NCBI RefSeq assembly: GCF_025766255.1
Contig: NW_026516772.1
Location: forward strand, 1 to 64,000
Reading direction: 5' to 3'
Length of the DNA stretch: 64,000 nucleotides
From: Zychaea mexicana
Lineage: Eukaryota > Mucoromycota > Mucoromycetes > Mucorales > Lichtheimiaceae
Shown: positions 35,494 to 47,800 of the stretch, in pieces
Numbering within the stretch: the first letter of the stretch is position 1
How the letters are laid out: each line of letters begins with the position of its first letter
The notes under the pieces: model-generated
What the model was told of the DNA's origin: nothing
The model's input: only the letters and a program-made list of their open reading frames with translations
The model's database searches: none
Position numbers and translations under genes: made by a program

Positions 35494-35833
35494 AGAAAAG
35501 CGCGGGGGTTTACCCTTCATACCACACGACCCTCCTCCTTGAAGAACATCACCCACCATCTATTGTAACATCCATTCTACCACTTACAACCTTCCCAGCC
35601 TTTTTATGTACAAAAATCACCACCCCGCGTTATATGTTTTGTAAATTATACTTTCTCTGCTTTTTCTTTTATGTCCTCCCACTGTTCTTTTCTGCTATTC
35701 ACCATTACGAGAACCCAAAAATTGCTTTTTTTTTTCTTCATTACTATAATACAAAGATTTCGGCAAAACAGTTTTTGCTACCGACGACATACACACGAGA
35801 GAACAAGTCTTGCTTAATTAAAACGAAAACACA
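35494..35833. other. Convergent 3' regions
   Basis: 340 bases between stops of the membrane-protein gene and the helicase gene. T/C-rich, no open frame of interest. Confidence 0.5.
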
Positions 35834-38470
35834 TTATGTACTACTACTCGCAGCACTTCTTAGTAAGACAGCACGTTCTTGCTTTTTCGCTTGCTGTTTT
35901 TTATATTCCACCAACTTGTCGCGTTCCTTCTGCCATATCTTGCGCTGGCCCATAACCATTCGAGTAATCAAATCCATGGCTTGGCCTTTTGTCAAGCTTT
36001 GCTTTGGTTCCACGTGTTGGCGTTTCAGCATTTTTATTTGTGCGTCCGTGGCTGGATGGCGACGGTAAGCTGCGGTTCGTCTCACCATAAATTGCTGTTG
36101 TTGCGAAATGTTTTGATTGAGCCAAGTATCGGCTGCGCGGATCGCCGTGGCTCGAGTGTCGGCTGTCAGCGGTAATTTTTGGCGTCGCCGGAAAACAGGC
36201 TTTTGTTTTCCACTACTGTTACGAGTCGTAGTAGTATCATTACTACTATCACTACTAGCACGAGCGTTTCTTGTTTCACGCGTCAATGTGCCTCGCCAGA
36301 GCCCATCTTTGTCCGACTGTTCTAGTCTTACAGTGCCAAAAGACAATATGCTCAACGCACATTTGTTTTGGCCCACAGTCACCCAGCTGTTTGGAGTGAC
36401 GGCATGGAGTTCAGGCGATACAGATGATTCCAACATGAATTCGTTCAGGTCGTCATACTCAGTGATCTTGACACGGATATCTTTGTGTAATAGTAAATGG
36501 TTTTGTTATATCAGTTACACTGTTCTTTTTTTTAGAAATATTAGGCAAAATTCTACCTTGATGATGTTGATCATCATCATCTTCTTCTTCTTCGTCATCA
36601 GCATTGGCGGCAGTAGCATCTTCTTCTCCCACGTGTTGTTGATTGGCCTGTGCGACGGCTCGGCGTTCCATATCGAGCACGTTTTCGTCTAAAACACACA
36701 CACACACACACACATATATAAATATAGCATAGACCAGGAAACACAGACAACAATAAAGCAATAATAGTAATAATAAATAATAATATACAAATAGTACTAC
36801 TCTGAAAAGTTTGTATTTTGTCATCAGAATTAAATAAAACAGACTTACCCCGCACTACCTGATTGTGGTCGAGCCCCATCAACGTGGGAAACGTGACCAG
36901 CCCTTCAGAACCAGCCTTGCTAAAATTATCCACAAAGTCAATGACCAAGCAGTCCTGTTTTTCTGGATAGAGTCGCATGCCCCGTCCAAACATTTGCTGA
37001 AACAGGACGTTTGACTTGGTGGGTCGTGCCATTAGGATACAGTCGATCCTGGGAATGTCTGTGCCTTCTGTCAAGATACCTGGGGGGGGGGGAGCGGGTC
37101 GATCATCCGTCGTTTCGTTATAAAGAAAGCTTTGACGTAAACTGCACAACAAGGAAGAAATAAAATAGACGTTTACCACAGTTGACCAATACTGGAAATT
37201 CACCATTACGGAACCGTTGTAACGTCTCATACCGGGTCAGCGTTGGTGTTTTACTCGTCACATAGTCTGCATCGACCCCATGGCTTCGAAACAGGTTACA
37301 CAACGCGATGGTATGTGCCATATCGACCGCAAACACCAACGTTGACCTGCGTTCTGTCGTGGCCGCAAACTTGGTCCAACTCTGATAAATCGTCTTGTTA
37401 CGCTGCTCCACATTGACCGCACGCGCCAGCTGACTCTGCATAAAATCATCATAACGTGTATGGACCTTGGAAAGATCCACCTGGGTTTCGACGGTGGTCA
37501 CCTTGATGGGACATAGCCATCCAGCCTCGATCATGTGTAATAGGTCCATGTGATAGACGATCTTGTCGAAAATCCCTTCGAGTGCAATGCCGTCGTGCCG
37601 TCGCACTGTGGCGGAACAGCCCCATACAAATATGTGGTTGTCAGCTGCAAATGTGTCAAAGTAGTCCAGAATGTTGGTGTACGTGTTGGCTGCTGCGTGG
37701 TGGACTTCGTCGATCATGATCGTTTTAAATTGTTGCGGGTCGTAGCGTTCGAGTCGAGTGGTGGCGGCCGAACGGCCTAGTGTTTGGACGGATGCGACTA
37801 CAACATCGGCAGCGTCAATGTCGGGTTTTCGGTTGCCTTGATCCACTACCACTCTCTAAACATCGTAGTGTCCAAACCCTTTTATTATCAATTTCAAGCT
37901 TTCTTTCTCTTGCTCTCTCTCTATTTGCATGATTTATGTGGGATATCTTTACCCAAGATGGATTGTAGCGTTGGATCTGTGCTTGTGCCTGGTCTAATAG
38001 CTCTGTACGATGGGCAAGAATCAATGTCTTGCGTGCCAGTGGCGCCGGATCGGGTATCTTGGCAATCAGGTTGGACATGACAACCTACATACACACACGT
38101 ACGCGTGGCCCCTTTAGTTGTCAAACTATGCTCTTCTCCCCTCCCTTTTTTTTTTCACAATTCCGTCATTACCGTCTTGCCACTTCCTAAAACAATGAGG
38201 TCAGTTTCTGTACTTAATTATTAGGACAAAAGAAGTCAAATGGAGTACGTCGTCGATCTTTTTACCTACGGGTAGTGACACAATTTGCTTACGATGCCCT
38301 TGCTTTAATTGATTTAAACATGATTCAATGCATTCGTGTTGGTAATTGCGCAAGGTCGGTATGACTGTTTCCGCAGCTGTTCTAGTCGCTGCTGCTACGG
38401 TTGCTGTACTATAGCCTCGTCGAAGGCATAGCAAGGAACACGCAATCGTTGTTGTCAGTCGTCGTGGCAT
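35834..38470 (-). CDS. IRC3: IRC3-like mitochondrial SF2 helicase
   Basis: Seven exons on the minus strand rebuild 679 aa: 38470-38266, 38186-38173 (14 nt), 38084-37953, 37855-37177, 37079-36849, 36688-36557 and 36480-35834. The N-terminus ([20 protein letters not shown]) looks like a mitochondrial presequence. Helicase motifs in order: LRNYQHEC (Q-like), GSGKT (Walker A, made by the 14-nt exon), [11 protein letters not shown] (Ia), ASVQTL (Ib), IDEVHHA (II), GCSATV (III), [12 protein letters not shown] (V) and QMFGRGMR (VI). Yeast Irc3 is a mitochondrial branch-migration helicase maintaining mtDNA. An acidic, His/Gln insert (exon 6) and a basic C-terminal domain follow the helicase core. The acceptor of exon 5 sits after an 11-base C run. 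Symbol by similarity. Confidence 0.88.
36694..36714. repeat. (CA)n microsatellite in a helicase intron
   Basis: Immediately before the acceptor of exon 6 of the IRC3-like gene, read as (TG)n on the coding strand. Confidence 0.85.
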
Positions 38471-38591
38471 ATATTACTTCTTTTTATAAAAAGGGGGAAA
38501 GAAAATAAAACAAAACAATAAAAATTCAAAATGGTATTTGTGCTTTTTTCTCTATTTTGCGTATGTGCAATGATAATGATTAAAAGTGTTA

Positions 38592-39563
38592 TTAGCTACT
38601 ACTACACAAAGTCTTTACAATGGCCCGTACTTCATCCACTTGTTCCAACCGCTTTTGCAATAACCGAACCCCTTCTCTTCGCTTTTGTCGAGCCGTATCA
38701 AATCCGGGTGGACACTCTACTCCATCCAACGTAATCAACGCCTGCATCAGCTTTTCAGATAAATAGATGCCCTTGTCCTGCATTGTCTTTTTGGTTGTCT
38801 CGTCAACAGCCGCGGATGTACTTTGTTGTTGTTGTTCGTGGACAAAGGATCGAAAGTTGTCTATATCTTGTTCCATTGTTGCCTTGATTGGGTCTACAAC
38901 CTTGCCGATACGTACAATCAGCCCATATTCTTCTGGGTTACCCGATGCCGTTTGCTGTTCTACTGCTTGTTTCTATAGAAATGATTGGTGATAGTATATC
39001 CCATAATATAAGTATAAATTCTCTGTCTTGGTTCTTTCTGTAAGGGACCGTTGCTATCCATTATATCCACTATTCCGCCTCTATAGCCACACAGATCCTT
39101 TTGACATCATCTTCGTCGTCACTTCTTACATCCACTTTTTCGCCAGTAAGAACCACGGTTGAGCCAGCTCGTATCCCGCAGCTATATAGCGTAGCCGTAT
39201 CGTCTTTCAAATTGGCTGAAAACAAGTCAACACACGCCATTTTAGTGATTGAGTTTCTCATACATGTAAACCAATACCACTACTACCAATACTACTCGCC
39301 CACTCAGAGTTTGATACATTACCACCAGAGACAGACAGTTTCATGGCAGCCACAGGCACACCTGTCACTGTTTTACACTTGAACTTCAAATCCTTCAGCA
39401 CCGCTTGGTCCAAAGTTGGGTTTTTTAATGTGACCTCAAATGTTTTCACAGCTTGTTGTCTCGTGTTACTGCCATCAATGATGCGCCATTGGACATTAAC
39501 TGTGTTCTGGAGTTCCTTCTTTGACGGTTTCCGCCATCCAAAAAAGGATGCCAAGGTTGCCAT
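38592..39563 (-). CDS. Ubiquitin-like plus BAG-domain co-chaperone (BAG1-like)
   Basis: Minus-strand exons: 39563-39323, 39215 to about 39080, and about 38972-38592. The first two give a ubiquitin-like fold ending ...KLSVSGANLKDDTATLYSCGIRAGSTVVLTGEK, the usual MKDD..TL...GI..GS pattern. The join at GAN is unambiguous. Exon 3 encodes the BAG three-helix bundle (EEYGLIVRIGKVVDPIKA, IDNFRSFV, KGIYLSEKLMQALITLDGVE, RREGVRLLQKRLEQVDEV). BAG proteins bind the Hsp70 ATPase domain as nucleotide-exchange factors; the UBL can dock on the proteasome. The donor of the second intron is unclear: TGT|gtggct keeps the frame but is weak. Otherwise the UBL part would stop at EAE. The gene is divergent from the WD40 gene. 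Confidence 0.8.
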
Positions 39564-40208
39564 GAAGGCTCTCCAGAAAATAAAGATTAAAAGTAGGTCG
39601 AGTATGGTGGGAGCGTTTTAAAAGAAAACGATCTAAATATCGAGATGATGGGGAGGCAGGAACCGTTCGTCGTCGACGTCGTTGTGTATTTCGAGAATAA
39701 AAGCAAAAAAAAAGAAAGGAATAAAGGGTGTGTTTTGTTATTTCACCCTTTTCGTCTATGTGGTATATATAAAAATATGTATGAGAAAGGAGGGACAAAG
39801 GAACCTTCACTCGACCCGAAGAAAGCGGGAAGGGAATCCTGAAACCGCTGGGTTTTATGGTGTATATTTTCTCAGGGGGGAGCACCTTTTCGATTACAAG
39901 AATAGTGTGTGGTACCTGATCATACTTACTCAGGCTTGTCCTATCTAAAAGTAATAGCATTGCAGACATGGATGTGCTCGTATGCGGATACACCCTATCA
40001 AAAGAATGCGGCGCAGTACTCTTTTGCTATGTCATGGCTTGTCTTGATGAAACTGAAGCCATCAACGCGTTTCGTCGGGCGTGAAAAGAAAACGCGTCAA
40101 ATTCAAAAAATTACAAGAAGCTCAGTCAGTCGCGCGGGGAGGTTTTTTTTCTTCTTCTTTACACTTTGACCCTCTCTTTCTCCAACAACCCACACCCGAC
40201 AAAAAAAA
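39564..40208. promoter_or_regulatory. Divergent promoter between UBL-BAG and WD40 genes
   Basis: 645 bases between two start codons pointing apart. The T/C-rich run at 40141-40190 precedes the WD40 start. No specific element identified. Confidence 0.45.
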
Positions 40209-42439
40209 ATGTCTGAACACAGTGAACAAGACATTGTGATTGACGGTGATGCCCCTTCACCCACCAAAGCTACCATAACTACTGAAGCTACTCCACCTGT
40301 TGCCGACGAATACAAAGACATGGACGAAATCGACACTGATGATCTATTGAGCGAAGCAGAGATCACGCTCAAACAACCCAAGAAAACGACAAGTAAACGA
40401 AAAGCCAAAACTGCGGCTAATGGTACTAGTACTAGTACAACGACGCGTCGCAGTACGCGTAAATCGTCAACAACAACAGCTAATGATAACGACGACAACG
40501 ACGAAGGCAACACCACCACCACTAAACGTAAATCAACACGTAAAGGCAAACAAGTCCTTATACCACCACCGGCGTCTTTGCAAAAACAAGAAAAGCCGAA
40601 AAAGAAAAAACCAGCAGGCTACGATCCAGAACGATGCAAACAATTAACTCATGCCTACCCAGACACCTATTGGCAATTCCATGCCGACACTGGCTACAGC
40701 ATGATTAACACAATCAACGACAACGCCTCGCTCGAATCTGTTCCTTGCAACATTAGCGATCAAGCAGCCATTACTTCAATGACCCTATCAGCCGACGGCA
40801 CACTTTTAGCGACCTTTTCCAACATTGGTGCGGTCAAGATCTGGGACGTTGAAAATGATTTCAAGCTGGTGCGCAAGTTGCGGGATGTCGAAGAACCGAA
40901 TATCGATGAGTTTTATTGTGGCAAGTTTGCTTCGCCTACGAGCCAGGAGCTACTGGTCACCGGTGGCAAACTCAAGGATCGACATCGATGGTCTTCGCAG
41001 GATGAAGATAATCATATTTTGCCATGTCCTATCAAGGTTAATAACATTATTGAGAGAGAGAGAGAGGGGGGGTTTGTGTGTATCTTATCAAAAATTGTAT
41101 ATCACTTAACGATGGTGTATGTTTTAGATTTTCAGCATTGCAGAGAACAAGGTTTTGGCCAAGCTTGAAGGACATAGTGAAGAAATCCTGTGTATCAAAT
41201 CGGTGACGTTTGACAAGGGCAATTATTACATTTCAACAAGTCAGGATGGATACATTATCAAGTGGCATGTGGCCGATGACTGGACGTGAGTGTCTTTTGA
41301 AGGGGTTGTTATGATTTCAAGATAGCTGTTAAACCCTCCTCCCACTCATCCTCTACTTTAAAAAAAAACAGAACACTGATAGAGTCGACGACAATGGAGG
41401 ACGGTGTGACATGCATGGCATTCACCGTCTCATTTTTACCCAACACCGGCAACAAATATTTCATGGCAGCATGTGACGAACATTTGCGACTGTATGATTT
41501 TGAAGAGGCTCAGCTATTACAAACGTTCGAGGACATGTATTCGTCGTATTGTGATTGTGGCAAATTCATCACTTGGTTGGACGAGGGTGCTGCTGGTACA
41601 CCAAGCGGGGAAGCAGAAGGAGTAAAGAAAGAAGAAGATATCAATGTGGACAAGATGGATGAAGATCCAGCAGCACCCTACAGCTATTTTATTAGTCGTG
41701 GTGCTGAAATGTGTGATGTTGATGACGGCGTGTGTAAGTGAAATTCTTAAAATAATATCATACATCTCATTAAACTAACCAACCTGGTTTACTCTAGCAT
41801 CTATACCAAACACTTGTACATTACACAAATTGGTATATCCAACAGAACCCGCTGGCAAATTCAAGCTTGAAAGTGTAAAGAAGTTCAAGCATGAAGAGTA
41901 ATGTATCACTACTACCCATCACCGTCATCGCTCCTGAATATCGTATTTATAGGGTAGACATAGATTGAGAAAACTGACTCTTAGTTTTCTTCTAAATTTA
42001 GTTACCACGCTAATTCATGGCTAGTGAAAATCACATCCAATGGACGATATATCCTTGCACCAACAATTTATGGTCAAATCTTTGTATTTAACATACTCTC
42101 GGGTCAACTGGCGGCGATTCTAAAGGAGCATGAAGGTAAAAAAGAAGACCATCGCACAAAAGAAATATGGGAAGAAACGTAACTGATTTGAATCTCTGTT
42201 TCTGGGTTTGCTAGATCTCGAAGTCCGTGATGTGATCTTCCATCCTTACCGTCCGTTGATATTCTCTAGTGGTGACGGTAATATATTGTCTTTCTTTCCA
42301 GTGATGATGTTGTTTCTTGTAAGAACCCAAGCAGCTCACTAATATATATCAAATAGACGGCTTCGTCAAAGTGTACACGTACAAGTCCTTAGAAGAAGAA
42401 GAAGAAGCGGACCTGGATGTCGGCATGTCGTCTTCATGA
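40209..42439 (+). CDS. WD40-repeat protein with basic, disordered N-terminus
   Basis: Seven exons (40209-41036, 41128-41285, 41372-41733, 41798-41897, 42002-42135, 42215-42277, 42357-42439) join in phase to 575 aa. Residues ~1-140 are acidic then Lys/Arg/Thr-rich with repeated TRKS/KRKS motifs, suggesting nuclear location or nucleic-acid contact. The rest is a beta-propeller: ITSMTLSADGTLLATFSNIGAVKIWDVE, LEGHSEEILCIKS, YYISTSQDGYIIKWHV, YFMAACDEHLRLYDFE, WLVKITSNGRYILAPTIYGQIFVFNI and DVIFHPYRPLIFSSGDDGFVKVY. An acidic insertion (EGVKKEEDINVDKMDED) interrupts the propeller. The late repeats match the C-terminal pair of DNA-damage or chromatin WD40 adaptors only generally. Specific orthology not recognised. 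Confidence 0.82.
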
Positions 42440-42759
42440 AAGCACAAAGCAGCGGCAAGTAACTAAAACAGTCAAACGACACTCAATGATAGTACCCCTT
42501 CCACATTCATCCCCATTTTTTTTAATAAGAAAGATTCACCGACAATTCCATCATATACACACACACTCACTCACTTAACAACAGCACGTGCATAATCATA
42601 GAAAACAAAGAAAAATAATGATAATAGTAATAATAAAACTGTCTAACACCCGTAAATACACATGGCCAAGAGTCTTGGAAGTCTTTTTTTTTCTGTGGTC
42701 TCTGGTACATGCATGCATGTAGGGACGAAACATTATTATTCATTAAATTATTATTGTTA
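42440..42759. other. Convergent 3' regions
   Basis: 320 bases between the stops of the WD40 and methyltransferase genes. AATAATAA-rich on the plus strand. No gene. Confidence 0.5.
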
Positions 42760-44406
42760 TTATTCCAATGCTTTAAGGGCCAAAAATGCATGCAAGCCCA
42801 TGTAAGCTTTTGACCGTACAAGGAGTGCCCGCGTGTCGTCTTGGAGTTGTCGAAACGCGTCGTCTGACATGTCGACAGCACGTTTATACCAGGGCGCTAG
42901 TCCATTGATCTTTCCCATAAACAGATTGAGGGAAGCTGTCCCGATAGGTCCGCCCCAACCCAGCGGCACTTCGCGGTATTCGCTTTGTACTATCCGGAGA
43001 TCAAGGTCGGAAAGTCGCATGTCGAGTTTGGCGCCAGCTGCTACATCCAGTCCTTGCATTGCATAAAATTGTTCGACTATTGTTATTTGTTGTTGTTGTA
43101 AATACCAAGCTGTGAGTGTGAGTCTTGTATATATACATGATAAGCCTAGAAGAAGGGAGGTGGGGGAGGAGAGCGATCTTACAGTTTTCAATAAGTTGTC
43201 GTGATTGCGACGCGTCTTGAAGCGTCACCTATTATATTTTTAGTAATTATATAGCCAAAACGTATTCCAATATACAGCTCTCTCTCTTTAAACAGCCGCA
43301 TTTCCCAGTACTTTGGGTCTGATGTGCGTTTCTTCTTTTGACTCCCTCCTCCTGGAGCGTTTCAATTGCACTGTAATTATCTACTTACTCGCATGTCTAG
43401 ATCAATACATTGTAAGCATCCACCGGGCTTTAATATTCGTAGGAGCTCATTCAAAACTTTTCGCCATTCGTCTGAAGTGAACGCCAGCACCACAAATCTG
43501 TTAATATAAAAGCGGAGAGAGAGGAGGGGGGGGGGGCGTTAAAGAGTTCAGATATTAAAAAAGAAGGTTTTTCTTTCTCGTCTTACGGACACAAAATCGT
43601 GTGCAACATCATCAAATTCGAATGAAAGTAGAGTCTTACCGTATTTGTATAAAGTCTGAGATGTATACACATAACCACACGTTTAGTTACAAGAAGTTCA
43701 AGTCACTTAATGATGGTAACAGTAATTGATTCCATATAGTGTCGATCGTTTAAAGAGGAGAGAGGAACTCACCAAAGGATTGGTCAGGATATGGGATGCC
43801 CTGCAGGATGTTTGCTCGACGAAACTGTAGGTTGACGGGTCGAATATCCTTTGGCCAGACGTCGGACATGTCGACGCCAGTAAACTGGGAGTTGTTGTAT
43901 TCTAAGCTCGTTTCGCATAACCAAGTGGCTGGCCCGCAGCACACGTCAAGAATGGCCAGCCCTCCGCGTTGAAAGTTGAGATGCTGGAATGCTTCGGCCA
44001 TCAAGTTGCTATGATTTTATGATTGTTATGCAAAAAAGGTTACTGAATCTGTTGTTGATGTTGTTGTTGGGAAGTTTTTCTTATTTTCGAGAATAGGATC
44101 TCTATGTTGTGTAACCATAAGAACAAGAAGCTGTAGCAAGCCTAGGATGCTTCCATACCATCCAAGCAATTCTTTCGTTACAAAGTGCTGTTCGTGAAGA
44201 CGATCTGATTCTTGCTCGTCGCGTGGAAGCATGTATCGACTGCCCGGTTCGTCGTGGTAGATCCGCCCTTCGATGTTTCGTACAGCTCCATCTTTATCGT
44301 CATGGTGATGGTGTTGTTGTTGTCGAGATAGCAACGAGCGAGGGTGGTTGCTACTGTGCAGAGACCGGCCGTCGTCATCTGGGCATGATGAAAGGCAGCC
44401 ACCCAT
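42760..44406 (-). CDS. SAM-dependent methyltransferase (class I, Methyltransf_25-like)
   Basis: Six exons rebuild 323 aa: 44406-44159, 44008-43773, 43655-43640 (16 nt), 43497-43389, 43228-43183 and 43076-42760. All phases agree. The N-terminus is disordered (poly-His), followed by RIYHDEPGSRYMLPRDEQESDRLHEQHF, a block widespread in mucoralean methyltransferases. SAM motif I is LDVCCGPATW, the acidic loop is FTGVDMSDV, then ANILQG.PYPDQSF, the DFIQIR microexon, and RILKPGGCLQCID (post-motif I). The substrate cannot be inferred; many paralogues of this type exist in Mucoromycota. Met-Gly-Gly-Cys at the start could allow N-myristoylation/palmitoylation, an inference only. It is downstream of and parallel to the exonuclease gene. 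Confidence 0.85.
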
Positions 44407-44894
44407 CGAGAGTTTAGTTAGAAAAGCAAAAAAGAGTGGAGGATATGTGGAATGGAAGACGAAGAAGGGATAGGAGGAGGAGGAGGATGGCTGAGGTGGA
44501 TGTGACGAAAGAAAGAGAGAAAGGGAAGGGAAAAGAGAGAGAACAAAGAAAGTTAAAAAGAAGAAACGCAAAAAAAAAGGAGTGTACAACCTAAGCGCAA
44601 AGAAAAGAAAGGCACTTTTAGATTGGATGTAACACAAGCAAATCAACAATGATGCTCCACAACTATGGGAACCCTTCCACGTTTTTCGTTTCCCGAGAAA
44701 ATGGTCCCAAACATGCCACTGCACCACACCCGCAACATGTTAAGTCGTGTGCATCGTGCAACAAGAAGCCATGATGTATTTACAAAAGAGCAGAAGATAA
44801 TGTCAAGCGAAAAAGCTACGGGTTTCGTAATGCGTTGGTTGCGTGGAGGAGGTTAAAAAAGCTATTGGCGGGGATGGTGGTGGGGGTTAAGCTT
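44407..44894. promoter_or_regulatory. Promoter region of the methyltransferase gene
   Basis: 488 bases, pyrimidine-rich on the minus strand (44440-44600). It also holds the 3' UTR of the upstream exonuclease gene. The small plus-strand frame at 44665-44856 is not supported. Confidence 0.45.
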
Positions 44895-47800
44895 TTAAGG
44901 TTGTATCGAGTGGTCAATCTGTTTATGCAATGGCGGTGGCCAAACATACTGTTGCAAATCGGCCGACGTCGCCATGGTTGTCAACATGTGGTGATACAGA
45001 TCCCGAAGCAAGAAGCCCTGGATCGCACTATAGAACAAGACATCGCTCTGCAGCCTTTCCTGATCCCACGGTGACGCCGAGAACTTCTTTTTCGCATAGT
45101 ATTTCTGGGTCAGTTCGTTATATATGTCGCGATTCTTTGAGTTTCGCAACCCGATATCCAATGCTTTGCCGAATGTGACTTGTGCATCCGCACCACCGTG
45201 AACGTCGCTATACGCCCAAGCAAGGTCTATCACCGATCCCAATGTGAATCCGAGACGTTGCTGGAACTGTTCATGGACCACGGGCATGCCCCATACCACG
45301 CGCGTCACAACACCTGGATCTTCTGCGGTCAAGATACGGCCAAGCACAGACTGAGAAATTTCGTTGTGGCGATTCAACACCCGGTCGGTGAGGATAGTGT
45401 ACGATTCCTTGGTATCCAAGATATAGATTTGAATGCCCTTCATAATGACCTCGAGGGAATCGTCCCGGCGGATGACTTGGCGTAACAAGGGAGTGATAAA
45501 GGCCATTACGGGTCCTTGCTTGTCTTGCACAATCTTGTCGATATCAATATCCAAAGCGCTCAGTTGAGCAACTTGACTGATGAGATGCACGTGGACACAG
45601 TCGTTGTCTTCCAAGAACAAGTCGTCCTGATATGTATCTTCGACTTGGACACCTGGGGCATTGTTGTAATTGCTGGCGTTGGGGTTACTGTCAGCAGAGG
45701 ATTCAGAGGATGAATCACCCGAATAGTCACTGTCGCTTTCGTCAGAACAGCCACTTATATCAGGGTTCACCACGCGTGGACCACGCTGTTTGTTCTTGAG
45801 CTTGATCTTGGGAAAGTTGTGCATAGGCATCGACATAGATTGGGGTTGTTCTTCTTGCTTATCCCAGCCATCCTCAGCATCTTCACGCGCCCAGCTGCCA
45901 AGCTGATGATGTGATACCGTATGGAACCGTGCTGTCTTCTGTTGTTGTTGTTCTTGCGGTGAAGATGTACTTGTTGTTTCTTGACGCTCCGCATTTCGAC
46001 GCTCAATTTCTTCCCAATCCGCCACAGTATCTTGGTTCTTATCCCATCCACTCAGTGAGCTCTTGGCCAGCTGATTCCATGACACATCCTCCGGTCGCAT
46101 ACTCCAATCAAATTCGCCCTGTGCATGCTTGCTGTATGCTTGACTGATGGCATTCTGGTATGTGCGACTCGATTGCGGTTGCGGTTGTTGTTGTTGTTTC
46201 TGCGACTGTTGTTGCTTGCCGCTCGTCCAATCGGTTTCTTCTACATCATCTGCGCCCCATCCACCCAGCTGTCCAATGTCCGTCTTCCTGGGGGTATCGT
46301 CATAGATATCAGCAGCAAAGTGCAGTTCGTCGCTTGGAGCCTCAAATACTGGATCCTCATCTACTTCTTCAGTAAAGTAGCTTTGTTGATCATTGATTTG
46401 AGCAGCACTACTGGCACCCGCACTGTGTTCGACTGGCATGTTGTCATAGTCGATGGTTTCGCTATGGAAAGAACTGTGTGAACCGCTGGCTTCATCCAAC
46501 GTACCAATCACACGCTCCTCGGTTGGTCTTTGCTGTTCGTGTACAAGCTCCTTCATGGATCGTCGGATCGCTTCTTCCATATCCGCAGCATATTGCGGAT
46601 TCTCGTCGTCCCAATCGAGATGTGTCTTGTTTTCTGTTGGTTGTTGTTGATTATGTAAAGAAGACATTCTCGCCTTGCCAGCCTTTTTTCTTGACTGCTG
46701 TTGTGGAGAACGTTGAGCAGCGGGGGGAACGGTAGCAGGTGTTTCGACCAGCGAAATATGATCACCGTCCGGATTGGGATCTTCCTGTTGCGCCATGAAA
46801 CGTTGACGATACCATTTTTCCAATGCCTTGCGTCCGGACGTCAAAATCACCGTATGGGGCCAGTAATGGTCGCGCCCACTTGGCCATCCTTTCGTCTTTT
46901 CATGCAATTCGACTAAACTCACGACATCAAAGACGGCGTAAACCAAAGCCTCGGGAGGCAAAGGGTTGTTGAGCCAGACACAATCCGGACCCAAGAATTG
47001 GAACGTGTCACCCAACTGTTTGGCTTTGGAGAATTCCTCAGAGGCAAACCAATCGGGACAATAGCGGGCCATGGCGTTGCTCAGACTGAGTTGTTCAACC
47101 GCAGCGGCTTTCATCTTGGCCTGCAAGTCGAGAACATGGGCAAGCTTGATTCTCTTGAATGCAGCTTCGATGGCTTGTGCATCGGCTCGGAATGCCCAGC
47201 CCATCAAAACGCGATCTGATTTGCCTTCTTCAGCTTCTTCCAAGATGGGGCCAAGACGTTGGTATGTTGCTTCCCCTCCAATGTGGTTTACCATGATAGC
47301 ATAGCCTAGTGTAGTTGATACGGCAATTTGCAAGACTTGGAGTTCTGGTAACGCCTTTTTCATGCCCAGAAACTCGCAGTCAAGCGCCAAACACGAGGCT
47401 CCACGGATAGTAGGCATGGCTTTGTCTAATTGCTCCACCGTAGTAATGGCCTTGCAAGTGACAGTTGCGTTGTTGTCGGAACCACAACGTACGTGGATGG
47501 TATGCTTGTCCTCAATGTCCCAGTTTGTGCGTGGATTAAAGTTCAACTGGACAGTTTTACGATATGTGATTGTCTTTCCAGGTGGGCGCATAAATTGTTG
47601 TGGTTGTTGGTGTAGTTGTTGCTGGACGACACCATTTGTAGTAGCATTGTTGCTACTGCTACTACTAATACCAATTATATTGTCGGATCGCGGTGACGCG
47701 TCGGATGTCATCGATGCTTGCGGTGGTTTATAAGCTTTCATGGCTTCATAATTTCTACCACGGCCAACAAGTTGTCGTAGCGGGCGCATGACATCGTCCA

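Noticed and set aside
40103..40549. Minus-strand Val/Leu/Ser-rich ORF
   Set aside because: Antisense of the Thr/Lys-rich N-terminus of the WD40 gene; compositional artefact.
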